64,000 bases of DNA from Qipengyuania mesophila (GTDB lineage: Bacteria > Pseudomonadota > Alphaproteobacteria > Sphingomonadales > Sphingomonadaceae). The notes under the pieces were generated by a model. The model was not told where the DNA came from, made no database searches, and saw only the letters and a program-made list of their open reading frames with translations. Where the stretch lies: the NCBI RefSeq assembly GCF_019711655.1, contig NZ_JAIGNU010000001.1, positions 1,645,501 through 1,709,500 of the forward strand. Direction: 5' to 3'. Positions 7,210 through 16,090 of the stretch are shown one piece after another; position 1 is the stretch's first letter, and each line of letters begins with the position of its first letter. Position numbers and translations under genes: made by a program.

Positions 7210-8646
7210 ATGTCCGTCCGCACGATATTCCTTGCCACCACCACTGCCGCCGCGCTGGCGCTGGGGGGCTGCACCACCGTCAGCGCCCAGGATACGCCAG
7301 CGGTTGCCGCCGCACCGGCCCCGGCCCCGGCCAAGGCGAAGAACGTCATCCTCTTCATCGGCGACGGCATGGGCGTCTCGACCGTCACCGCAGCGCGCAT
7401 CTACGCGGGGCAGAAGCTGGGGCACACCGGCGAGGAATACGTCCTGCCGTTCGAGAATTTCGAGCACCTCGCGCTGGTCAAGACCTACAACGCCAATGCG
7501 CAGGTGCCCGACAGCGCGGGCACGGCCAGCGCGATGAACACCGGGGTGAAGACCAATATCGGCATGCTCGGCTATGCGCCCGAAGCGCATCACGGCGACT
7601 GCGCCTCGGGCAAGGGGCTCGAATCGCCGCTGGTGAGCGAGGAGGCGCGCGCGCATGGCAAGGCGCTCGGCATCGTCAGCACCGCGCGCATCACCCATGC
7701 TACCCCGGCGGCGGTCTATGCCCGCAGCGTCAATCGCGACTGGGAGGCCGATGCCGCGATCGCCGAGGACCAGCGCGGGCTCGGCTGCCTCGACATCGCC
7801 CGGCAGCTCGTCGCCACGCCCTTCGACGTCGCGCTCGGCGGCGGCAGCGCGGCCTTCTTCGGCAAGGCCGGCGGCGGGCAGCGGCTCGACGCGTCGGCCG
7901 ATCTCCCCGAGGCCTGGGCCAAGGCGACCGGCGGGACCTATGTCACCAGCGCGGCGCAAATGGCCGCCGCCCCGGCCGACAAGCCCGTGCTCGGGCTCTT
8001 CTCGCCGAGCCACATGACCTACATGGTCGATCGCAAGCCCGACACCAGCGAGCCGACGCTGACCGACATGACGCAGGCGGCGATCGGCCACCTGCAGAGC
8101 GATCCCGACGGCTATTACCTGATGGTCGAGAGCGGCCGCATCGATCACGGTCACCACGCCGGGCAGGCGGGCTATGCGCTCGAGGAGGCGGTCGAATTCG
8201 CCCGCGCGATCCAGTGGGCGATCGACAACACCGATCCGGACGAAACGCTGATCCTGGTGACCGCCGACCACAGCCACGTCTTCACCATCGCCGGCTATCC
8301 GCGGCGCGGCAACGATATCCTCGGCCTGGTCGTCCCGCCCGACGGCGGCGGCGAGGATGGCGATGCCGCCGGGGGTCCGACGCTAGCCAAGGACGGGAAG
8401 CCCTACACCACGCTCGGCTACGGCAACGGCCCCGGCGCCGTGACGCCCGATGCCGAGGGCGGGCGCCCCATGCCCGAGACGGGGGTCCACGCGCACCAGC
8501 AATCTTTGGTTCCGACCGGATCGGAGACGCATGGCGGCGAGGATGTCGCGCTCTACGCCAATGGACCGGGCGCGGAGAACGTGCGCGGCGTGATGGAGCA
8601 GAACCTCATCTACGACGTGATCCGCAAGGCCTTCGGCTGGGAATAG
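7210..8646 (+). CDS. Alkaline phosphatase (lipoprotein)
   Basis: A 478-residue enzyme that releases phosphate from monoesters in the periplasm. It has a lipoprotein signal with LGGC (Cys near residue 19). The metalloenzyme core begins with FIGDGMGVSTVTAARIYAG (metal-binding Asp), then DSAGTASAM, with the nucleophile Ser at residue 102. Metal ligands follow in VESGRIDHGHHAG, VTADHSH and, near the C-terminus, ETHGGEDVA. The order matches the PhoA-type family. It is divergent from the exonuclease operon with about 100 bases between. No Pho box could be recognised with confidence. Confidence 0.93.
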   Translation: MSVRTIFLATTTAAALALGGCTTVSAQDTPAVAAAPAPAPAKAKNVILFIGDGMGVSTVTAARIYAGQKLGHTGEEYVLPFENFEHLALVKTYNANAQVPDSAGTASAMNTGVKTNIGMLGYAPEAHHGDCASGKGLESPLVSEEARAHGKALGIVSTARITHATPAAVYARSVNRDWEADAAIAEDQRGLGCLDIARQLVATPFDVALGGGSAAFFGKAGGGQRLDASADLPEAWAKATGGTYVTSAAQMAAAPADKPVLGLFSPSHMTYMVDRKPDTSEPTLTDMTQAAIGHLQSDPDGYYLMVESGRIDHGHHAGQAGYALEEAVEFARAIQWAIDNTDPDETLILVTADHSHVFTIAGYPRRGNDILGLVVPPDGGGEDGDAAGGPTLAKDGKPYTTLGYGNGPGAVTPDAEGGRPMPETGVHAHQQSLVPTGSETHGGEDVALYANGPGAENVRGVMEQNLIYDVIRKAFGWE

Positions 8647-8700
8647 CGGGGTAGGTCTTTCGGTGTTTGCGCCTCCGACTTCTGTCGGAGGATAGCGGTA

Positions 8701-8771
8701 CCTGCCCACGCCCCCTCCCGGCCACCCACGGCACGGTATCTTATGGGTGGCCGGGAGGGGGCGTGGGCAGG
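8701..8771. repeat. 71-bp palindromic repeat, copy 1 (perfect 28-bp arms)
   Basis: Bases 8701-8728 and 8744-8771 are perfect reverse complements of 28 bases with a 15-base loop. The arms are GC-rich and contain CCCGGCCACCCA. A second, imperfect copy of exactly the same length lies at 14602-14672. Both sit downstream of genes, between convergent transcription units, as REP/BIME-type elements often do. Confidence 0.85.
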
Positions 8772-8824
8772 TTCAGCCGCGAGGGAAGCGCGGAGGCGCT
8801 TCACGCACGCAAATGGCAAACCAA

Positions 8825-8865
8825 CACAAAAAACCCCCGCGCCGGGGGCATTGGCACGGGGGTTT
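8825..8865 (-). terminator. Rho-independent terminator for leftward transcription (lolA side)
   Basis: Read on the minus strand, AAACCCCCG (8865-8857) pairs with CGGGGGTTT (8839-8831), and the stem runs directly into six T residues (8833-8828) then GTG. This is a strong intrinsic terminator for transcripts arriving from the LolA-like gene, about 175 bases after its stop. The long gap leaves room for a 3' UTR RNA or a separate small RNA. Confidence 0.75.
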
Positions 8866-8932
8866 CCTGTGAGCGTTCGTCACGCTTGGAACGAGATGAA
8901 CCAGGTCGAAGGGGTCAACAGGGGGGAAACCC
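8860..8932 (-). ncRNA. Candidate structured RNA with three-way-junction fold
   Basis: Closing stem GGGTTTCC/GGAAACCC (8860-8867 with 8925-8932) encloses two hairpins: CGTTC/GAACG (8874-8878 with 8889-8893) and TGAACC/GGTCA (8897-8902 with 8913-8917, one mismatch). The minus strand is favoured because the closing stem there overlaps the 5' arm of the T-tailed terminator at 8825-8865, so the two are mutually exclusive. No known RNA family was recognised. Confidence 0.35.
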
Positions 8933-9039
8933 GCTTCGTGTCGTCTCGCAAGATCAAGAATAGGGCGGCTGCGATTGCTGTTCTATGAACGTGTGGCAAC
9001 CGGCCAACGCACGGATCGCTCCACTCGCCGCCGAGCCGT

Positions 9040-9702
9040 TCAGCCCGGGCGACGGGACGATCTGCGAGGATCGCGGAAGGTGAACGCGCTGTCGGCCACC
9101 GCCACGCCGTAACGCTGGTTCGCGAGCCGCACGGTGGTGCGGTGGTTCTGCGAATCGAGCGCCACCCAATGGGTGAGGCGCAGGCCGCCGGGCGAAGAGG
9201 CGTCGCGCGCGAAGATCAGCGTGATCACGCCGAATTCGGGGCGCTGCGTGTCGCGCACCTCGACGCTGACGACGTCGGGATGGCTGGTGGGCACCAGCTT
9301 GCCGTATTTCTTCACGTCCCGGCTGGGATCGAGCAGAGCGCCGAGCGGAGAGTTCTTGATCGGCCAGCGCTGGACCTGGTTGACCTCGTAGTCGACCATA
9401 TACATCGACTTTCCGTTCGAGACGACGAGCATGGGCACGCCCTTCTCGTATTCGAAACGGATCTTGCCGGGGCGTTTCAGCGTCATCACGCCGCGCACGG
9501 TCTGGCCGTTGCGGTCGGTCTGGACGAAATCCGCTTTCATCGTCGAGATGCCGCGCAGCGCGGCGACAGCCTTGTCGAGGTCGCCAGCGGCGGCTTCGAC
9601 CGGTGCGGGTGCGAGGATCGCGGATGCGGGAAGCGCCGCAGCCAGCGAAAGAGCTAGCGCGGCGCGGATCGGGGTGGTCTTTTTCGAAGGCAAGGTGTTC
9701 AT
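9040..9702 (-). CDS. lolA: LolA-like outer-membrane lipoprotein carrier protein
   Basis: A 220-residue periplasmic protein of the LolA fold, which carries lipoproteins from the inner to the outer membrane. A signal peptide (residues 1 to about 37, ending SAILAPAPVEA) is followed by the typical LolA opening ISTMKADFVQTDRNGQTVRG and LKRPGKIRFEYEKG, then VSNGKSMYMVDYEVNQVQRW. The ATG at 9702 is preceded by AGGAG, unusually close (1 base). It lies 86 bases downstream of rpmG on the same strand. Alphaproteobacterial members are often annotated simply as outer-membrane lipoprotein carrier; sorting of lipoproteins is inferred from the family. Confidence 0.85.
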   Translation of the reverse strand: MNTLPSKKTTPIRAALALSLAAALPASAILAPAPVEAAAGDLDKAVAALRGISTMKADFVQTDRNGQTVRGVMTLKRPGKIRFEYEKGVPMLVVSNGKSMYMVDYEVNQVQRWPIKNSPLGALLDPSRDVKKYGKLVPTSHPDVVSVEVRDTQRPEFGVITLIFARDASSPGGLRLTHWVALDSQNHRTTVRLANQRYGVAVADSAFTFRDPRRSSRRPG

Positions 9703-9788
9703 GCTCCTGCGATTAGGGTCGGAGCATTGAACCATCACTGAACCCAGGGTGTTCCCGCGGTTCAGCCAGAGCATCGACCGCCTGGGCC

Positions 9789-9956
9789 TTACTTGATCTT
9801 CGCTTCCTTGAACTCGACGTGCTTGCGCGCGACGGGATCGTACTTGCGGAAGGTGAACTTTTCCGTGTGGTTACGCGGATTCTTCTTGGTCACGTAATAG
9901 AAGCCCGTGTCGGCGGTCGAGACGAGCTTGATCTTGACGGTTGCGGGCTTCGCCAT
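9789..9956 (-). CDS. rpmG: 50S ribosomal protein L33
   Basis: A 55-residue protein, exactly the usual L33 length. Reading from the ATG at 9956: [20 protein letters not shown], then [20 protein letters not shown] and [15 protein letters not shown], ending at TAA (9789-9791). It is the zinc-free form (no CxxC pairs). AGGA stands 8 bases before the start. Part of the large ribosomal subunit near the E site. Confidence 0.96.
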   Translation of the reverse strand: MAKPATVKIKLVSTADTGFYYVTKKNPRNHTEKFTFRKYDPVARKHVEFKEAKIK

Positions 9957-9996
9957 GGCGTGTTCCTAAAGATCTGAATGGGGCCGCTGAGGCCTG

Positions 9997-10042
9997 AAAA
10001 AACAAGGGCGGCGCGTCGCGCACCGCCGTCCGGCGCGCCCTT
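9997..10042 (-). terminator. Rho-independent terminator after arfB
   Basis: On the minus strand AAGGGCG (10042-10036) pairs with CGCCCTT (10010-10004), closing a GC-rich inner hairpin, and is followed by TG and six T residues (10002-9997). It starts about 30 bases after the arfB stop and separates the pabBC-rluA-arfB operon from rpmG. Confidence 0.7.
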
Positions 10043-10072
10043 TGTGTGATTCACGGGGAAAAGTCAAGCATT

Positions 10073-10477
10073 CTACCAGTCGATCTTGCCGCGCTTTGCC
10101 TTGACCTCGCCGCGCGCCTTTTTCGCCTTGAGCCGCTTGACCTTGCCGACCCGATTGACGCGGCTCTTCTTGCGTTTGCGCGGCGGGGTGAGCGCCTCGG
10201 ACAGCAGCGCCAGCAGCCGTTCGCGCGCCGCCTCGCGATTCTGCTCCTGCGTCCGATATTCGTTCGCGGTGAGGACGATCTCGCCGCCCTTGGTCAGCTT
10301 GCTGCCGGCGACCTCCTTCAATCGCTCGAAGGCCTCGGGCGGCATGCCCAGCTTGAACACGTCGACGCGCAGCTGCACTGCAGTGGCGACCTTGTTGACG
10401 TTCTGCCCGCCGGGGCCCGAGGAGGCGATGAACTTCTCCTCGGCGATTTCGAGGGCCGTGTCGGCGATGCGCCCCAT
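10073..10477 (-). CDS. arfB: Ribosome-rescue peptidyl-tRNA hydrolase ArfB
   Basis: A 134-residue release-factor-like hydrolase that frees stalled ribosomes lacking a stop codon. The GGQ motif lies in SSGPGGQNVNKVAT (residues 19-32, Gln25 at the catalytic tip). The C-terminal tail is strongly basic (RKRKKSRVNRVGKVKRLKAK onward); in ArfB this tail enters the empty mRNA channel. The ATG follows directly on the stop of the pseudouridine synthase gene (TGAATG). Length matches the family. Confidence 0.95.
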   Translation of the reverse strand: MGRIADTALEIAEEKFIASSGPGGQNVNKVATAVQLRVDVFKLGMPPEAFERLKEVAGSKLTKGGEIVLTANEYRTQEQNREAARERLLALLSEALTPPRKRKKSRVNRVGKVKRLKAKKARGEVKAKRGKIDW

Positions 10478-11140
10478 TCAGCCCGGGCCGTCCGCGAAGC
10501 CGAGCGCGGCGAAGTCCTGCGGCAACGGCGCGCTGGCGGCGATCGGCGGCTTGCCTTCGCGCGGGACGGTGAGTGCGGCGGCGTGGAGCATGGTGCGCGG
10601 CGCCCCCTTCCCGTCGCCATAGACCGGGTCGCCGAGCAGCGGCAGGCCGAGCCCGGCCTGGCAATGGACGCGGATCTGGTGCGTGCGGCCGGTTTCGGGG
10701 CGGAATTCGACCAGCGCGCGGCCGTCGATCTCGGCCAGCACGCGCCAGTGGGTGATCGAGGGCTTGCCCTTCTTCGCGGCGATCATGCGCCAGCCCTTGC
10801 CCGCGCTGCTGATCTTCGACAGCGACAGCTCGATCGTGCCCTCGCGCGCCTCGGGCACGCCGGCGAGCACGCCGAGATAGCGCTTCTCGACCATCCGGTC
10901 CTCGAAGCTCTTCGAAAAGCGCTTCAGCGCCTTGGGATTGCGCGCCAGCAGCAGGCAGCCGCTGGTGTCGGTATCGATCCGGTGGACGGGAACGGGGGCG
11001 CGCTGGAAGCCGAGCTTCAGTTCCTCGAAATGGTCCTCGAGGCAGGGGCCGCCGCGGCGCGGGCGTTCGACCGGCAGGCCGGCGGGCTTGTCGATGACCA
11101 GCGCTTCGCCGTCTTCGAACAGGATCGGTATCTGGGTCAT
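10478..11140 (-). CDS. RluA-family RNA pseudouridine synthase
   Basis: A 220-residue enzyme that isomerises uridine to pseudouridine in rRNA or tRNA. The catalytic motif is HRIDTDTSG (Asp56), preceded by VIDKPAGLPV. It is followed by KRYLGVL and the C-terminal RPETGRTHQIRVH and LGDPVYG. There is no S4 domain, so it is a short form resembling RluA/TruC-type enzymes; the target base cannot be told. The ATG overlaps the pabBC stop (ATGA, 11137-11140) and the gene abuts arfB. Confidence 0.93.
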   Translation of the reverse strand: MTQIPILFEDGEALVIDKPAGLPVERPRRGGPCLEDHFEELKLGFQRAPVPVHRIDTDTSGCLLLARNPKALKRFSKSFEDRMVEKRYLGVLAGVPEAREGTIELSLSKISSAGKGWRMIAAKKGKPSITHWRVLAEIDGRALVEFRPETGRTHQIRVHCQAGLGLPLLGDPVYGDGKGAPRTMLHAAALTVPREGKPPIAASAPLPQDFAALGFADGPG

Positions 11141-12948
11141 TGGGCAAGCCTCGCGTCCATCATCAGGCGCAGCGCATTGCCGAGGAAGAAGCCGTTTTCC
11201 AAGTCCTCGATTCGCAATTCTGCTTCGCGCGCGCGGCCTTCGTCGAGCAGCGTCCGGCGAAAGACGCCCGGCAGCAGGCCGAGCCGGGCGGGCGGGGTGA
11301 GCAGCACGCCATCCTCGCCGCGCACGAAGATATTGGTCACGCTGCCCTCGGTCAGCAACCCGTCCTCGCGCACGAACAGCGCCTCCTGCGCACCGTGCTC
11401 GCGCGCGATCCGTTGCGCATCGTCGTAGAATCCGCGATCGGTGGTCTTGTGCCGCAAGCGCCAGTCGCCTGCATCGACCGGCAGCGGCAGGACGATGCAG
11501 CGCGCGGGCTGCGGCCAGGGTTCGGGCATGTCCTGCGCCTCGAGCGCGAGCGCGCCCGAACGCGCCGCGAGCAGGCGCACGCGGCTCGGCTTTTCGAGCA
11601 CGAAACAGAGCGCATGGAGCTGGTTGCGCGCCTCGTGCCGGTCGAACGACAGGCCCAGCGCCGCCGCGCTCGCCTTCATCCGCTCGAGATGCGTCTCGAG
11701 GAAGGGAATGCCGCCCTCCGGCGTGAAGCGCATGGTCTCGATGAGGTCGAACTGCGCCGCGCGGTGATCGGGCGAAGAGGTGCGCGCGAAGGCGCCCTTG
11801 AGCAGCGCCTCGCGCCATTCGGTGCGCGGCTCGCTGTCGGCGACGATCGCTCCGCCCACGCCGAGCACCGCCTTGCCCCGGCCATTCTCGATTTCGGTCA
11901 GCCGCAGCGTGCGGATGGCGACGTTGAAGGCGGCGTCGCCATCGGCGCCGATACGTCCGATCGCCCCGCAATAGGGCCCGCGCGGATCGCGCTCGACCTC
12001 GCCGATCAGCTCCATCGCGCGGATCTTGGGTGCGCCGGTGATCGAGCCGCAGGGAAACAGCGCGCGGACGAGGTCCACGGCGTCCGTGCCCTCTTTCAGC
12101 TGCGCGCGCACCACGCTGACCATCTGGTGGACGGTGGGATAGCTCTCGATCGCGAAGGGATCGTCGACGCGCACGCTGCCCGCCTCGGCGACGCGCGACA
12201 AATCGTTGCGCATCAGGTCGACGATCATCAAATTCTCGGCCCTGTCCTTGACCGATCCGGCGAGCTCGTCCGCCAGCGCGCGGTCGGACGCCGCTTCGCC
12301 GCCGCGCGGGCGCGTGCCCTTCATCGGCTTGGCCTTGGCCTCGCGGCCCTTGAGCGAGACGAACAGTTCGGGGCTGAGGCTCAAGAGCCAGTGCGACCCG
12401 TCGAACACCACCCCGCCATAGCCCGCCTGCGCGGCGGGCCGCAGCGCGGCATAGAGGCCCAGCGGGTCGCCGGTGAAATTGCCCGCCAGCGGGAAGGTCA
12501 GGTTGGCCTGGTAGATGTCGCCAGCGCGGATCGCCTCTTGCAGCGCGGCGAAGGCGCTTTCGTAGCCGCCCGGCGAGACCTGCGGTTCGAGCGGCCCGAC
12601 GCTGCCGCCGCCTTGCGCGTGCGTCGTGAGCCATTCGGGCATCTGCTCGGCAGCTATGCGGCTGGGCGCGTCGAACAGGCCGAGCCAGACGAGCGGTCCG
12701 GCACCGCCGCTGCGCGCCTCGGCCAGTGGGCGCAGCCGTTCCTCGAGCGCGAGCCCGGCTTCGTAGGCGATGTAGCCCGCCAGTTCGCCGCCCGCCCGGC
12801 GCGCTTCCTCGGCGGCGGCGAGGACCGCTTCGACTTGGTCGGGGCGGTGCGCGACGAAGACCTCGCGCGGGTTCTCGAACACCAAGGCATCGGCCGCGCC
12901 GCTTTCGCGCGCATCGTCGAGCAGGACAAAGGGACGCCTATCCGCCAT
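11137..12948 (-). CDS. pabB: Aminodeoxychorismate synthase component I / aminodeoxychorismate lyase fusion
   Basis: A 603-residue fusion that makes p-aminobenzoate for folate. The first ~370 residues are Pab[15 protein letters not shown], then [33 protein letters not shown] and [16 protein letters not shown] of the chorismate-binding fold. The remaining ~220 are the PLP-dependent class IV lyase PabC, with [20 protein letters not shown], the Lys of [11 protein letters not shown] and [11 protein letters not shown]. Fusion of the two domains is common in alphaproteobacteria. It heads the operon with the pseudouridine synthase and arfB. Confidence 0.95.
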   Translation of the reverse strand: MADRRPFVLLDDARESGAADALVFENPREVFVAHRPDQVEAVLAAAEEARRAGGELAGYIAYEAGLALEERLRPLAEARSGGAGPLVWLGLFDAPSRIAAEQMPEWLTTHAQGGGSVGPLEPQVSPGGYESAFAALQEAIRAGDIYQANLTFPLAGNFTGDPLGLYAALRPAAQAGYGGVVFDGSHWLLSLSPELFVSLKGREAKAKPMKGTRPRGGEAASDRALADELAGSVKDRAENLMIVDLMRNDLSRVAEAGSVRVDDPFAIESYPTVHQMVSVVRAQLKEGTDAVDLVRALFPCGSITGAPKIRAMELIGEVERDPRGPYCGAIGRIGADGDAAFNVAIRTLRLTEIENGRGKAVLGVGGAIVADSEPRTEWREALLKGAFARTSSPDHRAAQFDLIETMRFTPEGGIPFLETHLERMKASAAALGLSFDRHEARNQLHALCFVLEKPSRVRLLAARSGALALEAQDMPEPWPQPARCIVLPLPVDAGDWRLRHKTTDRGFYDDAQRIAREHGAQEALFVREDGLLTEGSVTNIFVRGEDGVLLTPPARLGLLPGVFRRTLLDEGRAREAELRIEDLENGFFLGNALRLMMDARLAQ

Positions 12949-13058
12949 CGCTGGCAGCCTTTACCGCAAGTGCCGCGCCTGTCGAGGGATTGCTTGACCG
13001 CGCCCACAGCGCTGCGCCACAGCGGGGGTACACACCATCAGCGGGAGCGGGCGGGACG

Positions 13059-14585
13059 ATGAGCGAGATTTTCCTCGGACTGGGCGCGAATGGCGAGAGG
13101 CAGGTGCTGCGGCTGGGTCAGGCCAACCGCCACGGGCTGATCGCGGGCGCCACCGGCACGGGCAAGACGGTGACGCTGCAGGGGCTCGCCGAGAGCTTCT
13201 CCGCCGCCGGCGTCCCGGTCTTCGTCGCCGACGTGAAGGGCGATCTTGCGGGCATCTCGATGGCCGGATCGCCGCAGTTCAAGCACGCCGACAAGCTCGA
13301 GGGCCGCGCGCGCGAACTGGGCATGGAGGATTATGCCTATTCCGACAACGCTGCGGTCTTCTGGGACCTCTACGGCGAGCAGGGCTTTCCCATCCGCACT
13401 ACGATCTCGGAGATGGGCCCGCTGCTGCTCGCGCGCCTGCTCGATCTCAACGAGACGCAGGAGGGCGTGCTCAACATCGTCTTCCGCTTCGCCGACGAAC
13501 AGGGGCTGCTGCTGCTCGACCTCGGTGATTTGCAGGCGATGCTTGCGCACACGGCCGAACATGCCGCCGAACTGTCGGGCAAATACGGCAATGTCACCAA
13601 GGCCAGCGTCGGCGCGATCCAGCGCCAGCTGCTGAGCTTCGAGAGCCAGGGCGCCGACCTGTTCTTCGGCGAACCCGCGCTCGAGATCGACGATTTCCTC
13701 GCCGTCGACGAACAGGGGCGCGGGGTGATCAACGTGCTCGCCGCCGACAGGCTGATGCGCGGGCCCAAGCTCTACGCGACCTTCCTGCTGTGGCTGCTCG
13801 CCGAGCTGTTCGAGAGCCTGCCCGAGGTGGGCGACCCGGAGAAGCCCAGGCTGGTGTTCTTCTTCGACGAGGCGCACCTGCTGTTCGACGATGCTCCCCA
13901 GGCGCTCGAGGACAAGGTCGAACAGGTCGTCCGGCTGATTCGCTCGAAAGGCGTCGGGGTCTATTTCGTCACCCAGAATCCGATAGATATTCCCGAGAAG
14001 ATCGCCGGCCAGCTGGGCAACCGCGTGCAGCATGCGCTGCGTGCCTTCACCCCGCGCGACCAGCGTGCGATCAAGGCGGCAGCGGAAACCTTCCGCATCA
14101 ACCCCGATCTCGATGTCGCGCAGGCGATCACCGAACTCAAGGTCGGCGAGGCGCTGGTCTCGACGCTCGACGAAGACGGCGCGCCCACCGTGGTCCAGCG
14201 CACGCTGATCAAGCCGCCGCGTTCGCGGCTCGGCCCGGTGACCGAAAAGGAGCGCAAGATCATCAATTCGGTGAGCGATCTCGACGGCAAATACGACACC
14301 GCCGTCGATCGCGAGAGCGCCGAGGAAGTGCTCGCGCAGAAGGCCGCCGATGCCGCCGCCACCGCCGAGGAGGTCGCGGAAAAGGGGCGCGAGGAAGTCG
14401 CCAAGCGGCCGCGCAAGACCACCTCGATGTGGACCAGGGCCGGCAAGGCTGCGGCCACCGCCGCCGCTGGCTCGCTGTCATCGATCGCCGTTGCGAGCGT
14501 GCTGGGCAAGAAGTCGAGCGCCGACCCGGTGCGGACCGGCCTCAACGCCTTCGTGCGCAACATCATCGGCGGGCTGATGCGCTGA
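13059..14585 (+). CDS. HerA/DUF853-type ATPase
   Basis: A 508-residue ATPase of the HerA-FtsK superfamily (helicase HerA-like, DUF853, YjgR type). The Walker [11 protein letters not shown] sits near residues 30-39 and the Walker B is [12 protein letters not shown] around 265-276. The sensor region [20 protein letters not shown] and the arginine-containing [11 protein letters not shown] follow. Beyond residue ~420 comes an alanine/glutamate-rich linker and a short hydrophobic C-terminus. ATG at 13059 has GGGAC just upstream. The physiological role of this family is not established. Confidence 0.85.
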   Translation: MSEIFLGLGANGERQVLRLGQANRHGLIAGATGTGKTVTLQGLAESFSAAGVPVFVADVKGDLAGISMAGSPQFKHADKLEGRARELGMEDYAYSDNAAVFWDLYGEQGFPIRTTISEMGPLLLARLLDLNETQEGVLNIVFRFADEQGLLLLDLGDLQAMLAHTAEHAAELSGKYGNVTKASVGAIQRQLLSFESQGADLFFGEPALEIDDFLAVDEQGRGVINVLAADRLMRGPKLYATFLLWLLAELFESLPEVGDPEKPRLVFFFDEAHLLFDDAPQALEDKVEQVVRLIRSKGVGVYFVTQNPIDIPEKIAGQLGNRVQHALRAFTPRDQRAIKAAAETFRINPDLDVAQAITELKVGEALVSTLDEDGAPTVVQRTLIKPPRSRLGPVTEKERKIINSVSDLDGKYDTAVDRESAEEVLAQKAADAAATAEEVAEKGREEVAKRPRKTTSMWTRAGKAAATAAAGSLSSIAVASVLGKKSSADPVRTGLNAFVRNIIGGLMR

Positions 14586-14601
14586 TCTACCCATCGCGGC
14601 G

Positions 14602-14672
14602 CCAGCCCGCACCCCCGCCCGGCCACCCATGACAATATCCTGATCGGGTTGCCGGGTGGGGGTGCGGGCCGG
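14602..14672. repeat. 71-bp palindromic repeat, copy 2
   Basis: Same length and layout as the element at 8701-8771: 28-base left side containing CCCGGCCACCCA, a loop of equal size that again contains TATC, then the right arm. Of 27 arm pairs, 24 are Watson-Crick and one is G-T. Compared with copy 1, two positions (8 and 10) differ on both arms so that pairing is kept. It fills the gap between the convergent ATPase and histidine-kinase genes. Confidence 0.8.
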
Positions 14673-14686
14673 TCCCGCTCGCGTGA

Positions 14687-16090
14687 CTACAACGGAATCC
14701 GGAACTCCGCGCGCAGGCCGCCCTCGCGGCGGTTGGCGAGCACCAGCATGCCGCCGTGCTGCTCGGCCACCGCGCGGGCCAGCGTCAGCCCGAGGCCCGA
14801 GCCGCCGGTGGCGCGGTTGCGGCTCGCCTCGCCGCGGGTGAAGGGCTCGAGCATCTCGTGGATGCGGTGCTCGGCAATCCCGGGTCCGTCGTCGTCGACG
14901 CGGAGGATCGCCATGCCGTCGGCGCGCAGCACCTCGACCCGCGCGGTGCCGGCATAGCGCAGCGCATTGGTGATGAGATTGCGCAGTCCGCGCTTGAGCC
15001 AGGTCAGATGGACCGGGGCGGCGACGCGCCCCTGCATCGCCAGCGTCACCGGGCGGCCCATGTCCTCGAATTCCTCGACCACCGAGGCGGCGAGCGCGCC
15101 GAGTTCGGTCATCTCCGCCGGCGTGTCGTTGCGGCCCACACGTGCGAGCGCGAGGATCTCGTCGAGCGTCTGCGTGATGTCCTCGATGCTCGTCGCCATC
15201 CGCGCGCGCACGGCCTCGTTCTCGACGCTCTCGATGCGCACGCGCAGCGCGGCGAGCGGGGTCTTGAGATCGTGCCCGATGGCACCGAGCATGACGTCCT
15301 TCTCGTCGAGCATAGAGACGATCCGCGCCTGCATCGCATTATGCGCCTCGATCAGCTTGCGCACGTCGTCGGGGCCCGAAGCGGGCAATGGCGGTTCGGC
15401 CGAACCCGATCCGGCAAAGCGCCGCGTGCGCACGGCCAGCGCGTCGAGCGGGTGGGTGATGCGCCGGAGGACGAGATAGAGCAGCCCGACGAGCACCGCG
15501 AAGAGGATCACGGTCTGCAAGACGAGCGTGCGCAACACGGCGCGATCGGGCGGAGGAACCGGCAGGCGGGCCACCTGCCAGACGTCGGCGTCCTGCTGCT
15601 TGAGCGCGACGACCATGAGATCGCGCGGGAGGCCCTGCCGCGCCCGTCGCAGCGTTCCGTCATTCCGGATCGCTTGCCCGATGCCCGGTTCCCTTGCCAG
15701 CGGTCGGATGGTGATGGCGATGCTCTCCACCGCCATTCCCTGCTCCTCGAGCAGGGTTTCGAGCACGGCCTCGCGGCGCTCGTCGCGCGGAGCGTCGTCG
15801 GGCAGCGGAAAGGCGAGGGTCTCGGCGTAGCGGAAGCTGCGCGGCAGCCGCAGGCCGCTCTCTTCCTCGCGCGGCCGGTGACGCGGTGGGGGACGGTCGC
15901 GGCGACCGCGCCGGTCGTCGTTTCGCGTGCCCGACAGCAGCTGGAAGGCGGCGGCGTTCATGAAGGCGAGCTCGCGCCGCTCGTTGGCCGCACGATAGAG
16001 CATGCCAGCCGAGATCGCCTGCGCGATCAGCAGCGCGGCGGCCAGCGCCAGCATGACCTGCCCGAGCAGGCTGCGCGGGCCGAGGCGCAT
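14687..16090 (-). CDS. Two-component sensor histidine kinase
   Basis: A 467-residue membrane kinase. A transmembrane segment lies at about residues 8-30, a periplasmic sensor of ~150 residues rich in Arg/Glu follows, and a second span (LQTVILFAVLVGLLYLVL) leads into HAMP. HisKA has the phosphorylated His in IGHDLKTPLAALRVR. The ATPase domain shows N box NLITNALRYAG, G1 DDGPGIAEHRI and G2 GGSGLGLTLARAV. Its start overlaps the regulator stop by one base (TGATG at 16090), so kinase and regulator are co-translated. Together with the EF-hand gene it forms one minus-strand operon. Confidence 0.94.
   Translation of the reverse strand: MRLGPRSLLGQVMLALAAALLIAQAISAGMLYRAANERRELAFMNAAAFQLLSGTRNDDRRGRRDRPPPRHRPREEESGLRLPRSFRYAETLAFPLPDDAPRDERREAVLETLLEEQGMAVESIAITIRPLAREPGIGQAIRNDGTLRRARQGLPRDLMVVALKQQDADVWQVARLPVPPPDRAVLRTLVLQTVILFAVLVGLLYLVLRRITHPLDALAVRTRRFAGSGSAEPPLPASGPDDVRKLIEAHNAMQARIVSMLDEKDVMLGAIGHDLKTPLAALRVRIESVENEAVRARMATSIEDITQTLDEILALARVGRNDTPAEMTELGALAASVVEEFEDMGRPVTLAMQGRVAAPVHLTWLKRGLRNLITNALRYAGTARVEVLRADGMAILRVDDDGPGIAEHRIHEMLEPFTRGEASRNRATGGSGLGLTLARAVAEQHGGMLVLANRREGGLRAEFRIPL

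Larger units (their letters stand above)
8647..9039. other. 393-bp gene-free spacer made of consecutive hairpins
   Basis: This stretch between the convergent phosphatase and LolA-like genes has no convincing gene. It contains in order: CCTCCGAC-TTCT-GTCGGAGG (8672-8691, perfect 8-bp stem with a tetraloop), a 71-bp palindromic repeat (8701-8771), GAAGCGC-GGAG-GCGCTTC (8785-8802, perfect 7-bp stem), a T-tailed terminator acting leftward (8825-8865) and a three-way-junction-like fold (8860-8932). A plus-strand frame of 30-40 residues (8869 or 8896 to 8988) exists but is unsupported. Confidence 0.7.

Noticed and set aside
8869-8988. Plus-strand frame of 30-40 residues containing MNQVEGVNRGETRFVSSRKI
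   Set aside because: No ribosome site before the GTG or ATG, and the stretch overlaps the proposed RNA fold; too short to support without conservation data.
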